Shown: piece after piece, positions 6,101 to 6,898 of the stretch
Position numbering within the stretch: position 1 is the stretch's first letter
How the letters are laid out: each line of letters begins with the position of its first letter
Source of the DNA: CAYNJG01 sp964397295
GTDB lineage: Bacteria; Planctomycetota; Planctomycetia; Pirellulales; Pirellulaceae
Assembly: GCA_964397295.1 (NCBI GenBank)
Contig: CAYNJG010000327.1
Span: 1-6,898, forward strand
Direction: 5' to 3'
DNA length: 6,898 nucleotides
Notes under the pieces: generated by a model
Seen by the model: the letters and a program-made list of their open reading frames with translations, nothing else
The model's database searches: none
What the model was told of the DNA's origin: nothing
Position numbers and translations under genes: made by a program

Positions 6101-6898
6101 CTAGTCTTCGTCGCGTAGCTTAGCCAGAACCGTGTAGTCCTCGAGCGTCGACGTGTCGCCGACCGTTTGCTTGCCGCTGGCGATGTCTTTCAACAGACGT
6201 CGCATGATTTTGCCGCTGCGCGTTTTCGGCAGCGCTGCCGTAAATCGAATGTCATCTGGTTGCGCCAACGCGCCGATTTCTTTGCGGACGTGTTGTTTCA
6301 ATTCCGTCCGAAGTTCTTCGGTTGGTTCGACTCCGCAAAGCGAAACGAACACTGCTACTGCTTCGCCCTTGAGTTCGTGCGGACGACCAACTGCAGCCGC
6401 TTCCGCAACGGATGGATGACTAACAAGCGCACTTTCGATTTCGATCGTGCTCAATCGGTGACCGGAAACGTTGAGCACATCGTCGATCCGGCCCATGATC
6501 CAGTAGTAGCCATCAGTGTCGCAACGAGCATTATCGCCGGCGAGATAATTGCCGGGAACTTTGCTCCAGTAGACGTCTTTGTATCGCTCGTCATCGCCGT
6601 AGATGCCACGCAGCATGCCTGGCCACGGATGCGTGATGACTAGCCAACCACCGTTACCGGGCTCGACGGGATTTCCCTCTTCGTCGACAATCGCTGGAAT
6701 AATCCCGGGCAGCGGTTTGGTACAACTTCCAGGTTTCGTTGGCACAGCGCCAGGAAGCGGACTCATCATGATGCCGCCAGTTTCTGTCTGCCACCATGTG
6801 TCGACAATCGGGCATTTCTCCGCACCAATCTTTTCGTGGTACCACATCCATGCTTCTGGATTGATTCCCTCGCCAACAGTGCCGAGCACACGTAGGCT
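6101..6898 (-). CDS. acs: Acetyl-CoA synthetase, C-terminal part (5' end outside window)
   Basis: The frame is open to the right edge; the visible 265 residues begin SLRVLGTVGEGINPEAW. The start codon lies outside the window, and the GTG at 6889 is internal. Acs makes acetyl-CoA from acetate, ATP and CoA in the cytosol through an acetyl-AMP intermediate. Recognisable parts are DTWWQTETGG (acetate pocket tryptophan and ATP-binding motif), the hinge and C-terminal domain around GYYWIMGRIDDVLNVSGHRL, and PKTRSGKIMRRLL. The lysine of the latter (codon 6209-6211) matches the lysine acetylated by Pat-type enzymes in Salmonella Acs. The adenine-contacting motif, VGEP in E. coli, is VGEG here. The family is about 650 residues, so roughly 40% is visible. 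The gene is followed after 34 bp by the ankyrin lipoprotein gene. Propionyl-CoA synthetase is less likely, because the TWWQTETG and C-terminal segments match Acs closely. Confidence 0.93.
   Translation of the reverse strand, partial: SLRVLGTVGEGINPEAWMWYHEKIGAEKCPIVDTWWQTETGGIMMSPLPGAVPTKPGSCTKPLPGIIPAIVDEEGNPVEPGNGGWLVITHPWPGMLRGIYGDDERYKDVYWSKVPGNYLAGDNARCDTDGYYWIMGRIDDVLNVSGHRLSTIEIESALVSHPSVAEAAAVGRPHELKGEAVAVFVSLCGVEPTEELRTELKQHVRKEIGALAQPDDIRFTAALPKTRSGKIMRRLLKDIASGKQTVGDTSTLEDYTVLAKLRDED

Overview
The window most likely comes from a planctomycete, in the Rhodopirellula/Pirellulales sense. The best evidence is a run of 'YTV..P..R.R' repeats, a motif I know from planctomycete cell-surface proteins. 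It lies inside a von Willebrand factor A (VWA) protein that follows an ECF sigma factor gene. Moderate G+C (roughly 50-55% by hand in the core genes), weak Shine-Dalgarno sites and interspersed GC-rich palindromes also fit. The assignment is inferred from sequence features only.

Layout, left to right. (1) Plus strand, cut by the left edge: the C-terminal 341 residues of an O-antigen ligase/polymerase-type membrane protein. (2) A 157-bp gap, then a two-gene plus-strand unit: an ECF sigma factor whose stop overlaps the start of the next gene (ATGA), and an 866-residue protein with a short cytosolic tail, one membrane span, a linker, YTV repeats, a VWA N-terminal region, a VWA domain with intact MIDAS and a YfbK-type C-terminal domain. 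(3) A 185-bp convergent intergenic region packed with inverted repeats: three related arms and a separate GTAA-loop palindrome, probably acting as terminator. (4) Minus strand, read right to left: the C-terminal part of acetyl-CoA synthetase (entering from the right edge), an ankyrin-repeat lipoprotein 34 bp downstream, and, 68 bp further, an HNH-type zinc nuclease with an uncharacterised beta-rich C-terminal half. The HNH gene has a lower G+C content than its neighbours.

How the genes may work together. The sigma factor and VWA membrane protein are almost certainly translationally coupled. The membrane protein is a plausible anti-sigma or sensor partner that links an extracytoplasmic metal-binding adhesion domain to transcription. 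The acs and ankyrin genes could be co-transcribed, with the ankyrin lipoprotein working at the membrane. The HNH gene has its own strong ribosome binding site and looks like an accessory gene. No RNA genes, transposases or CRISPR arrays were seen.
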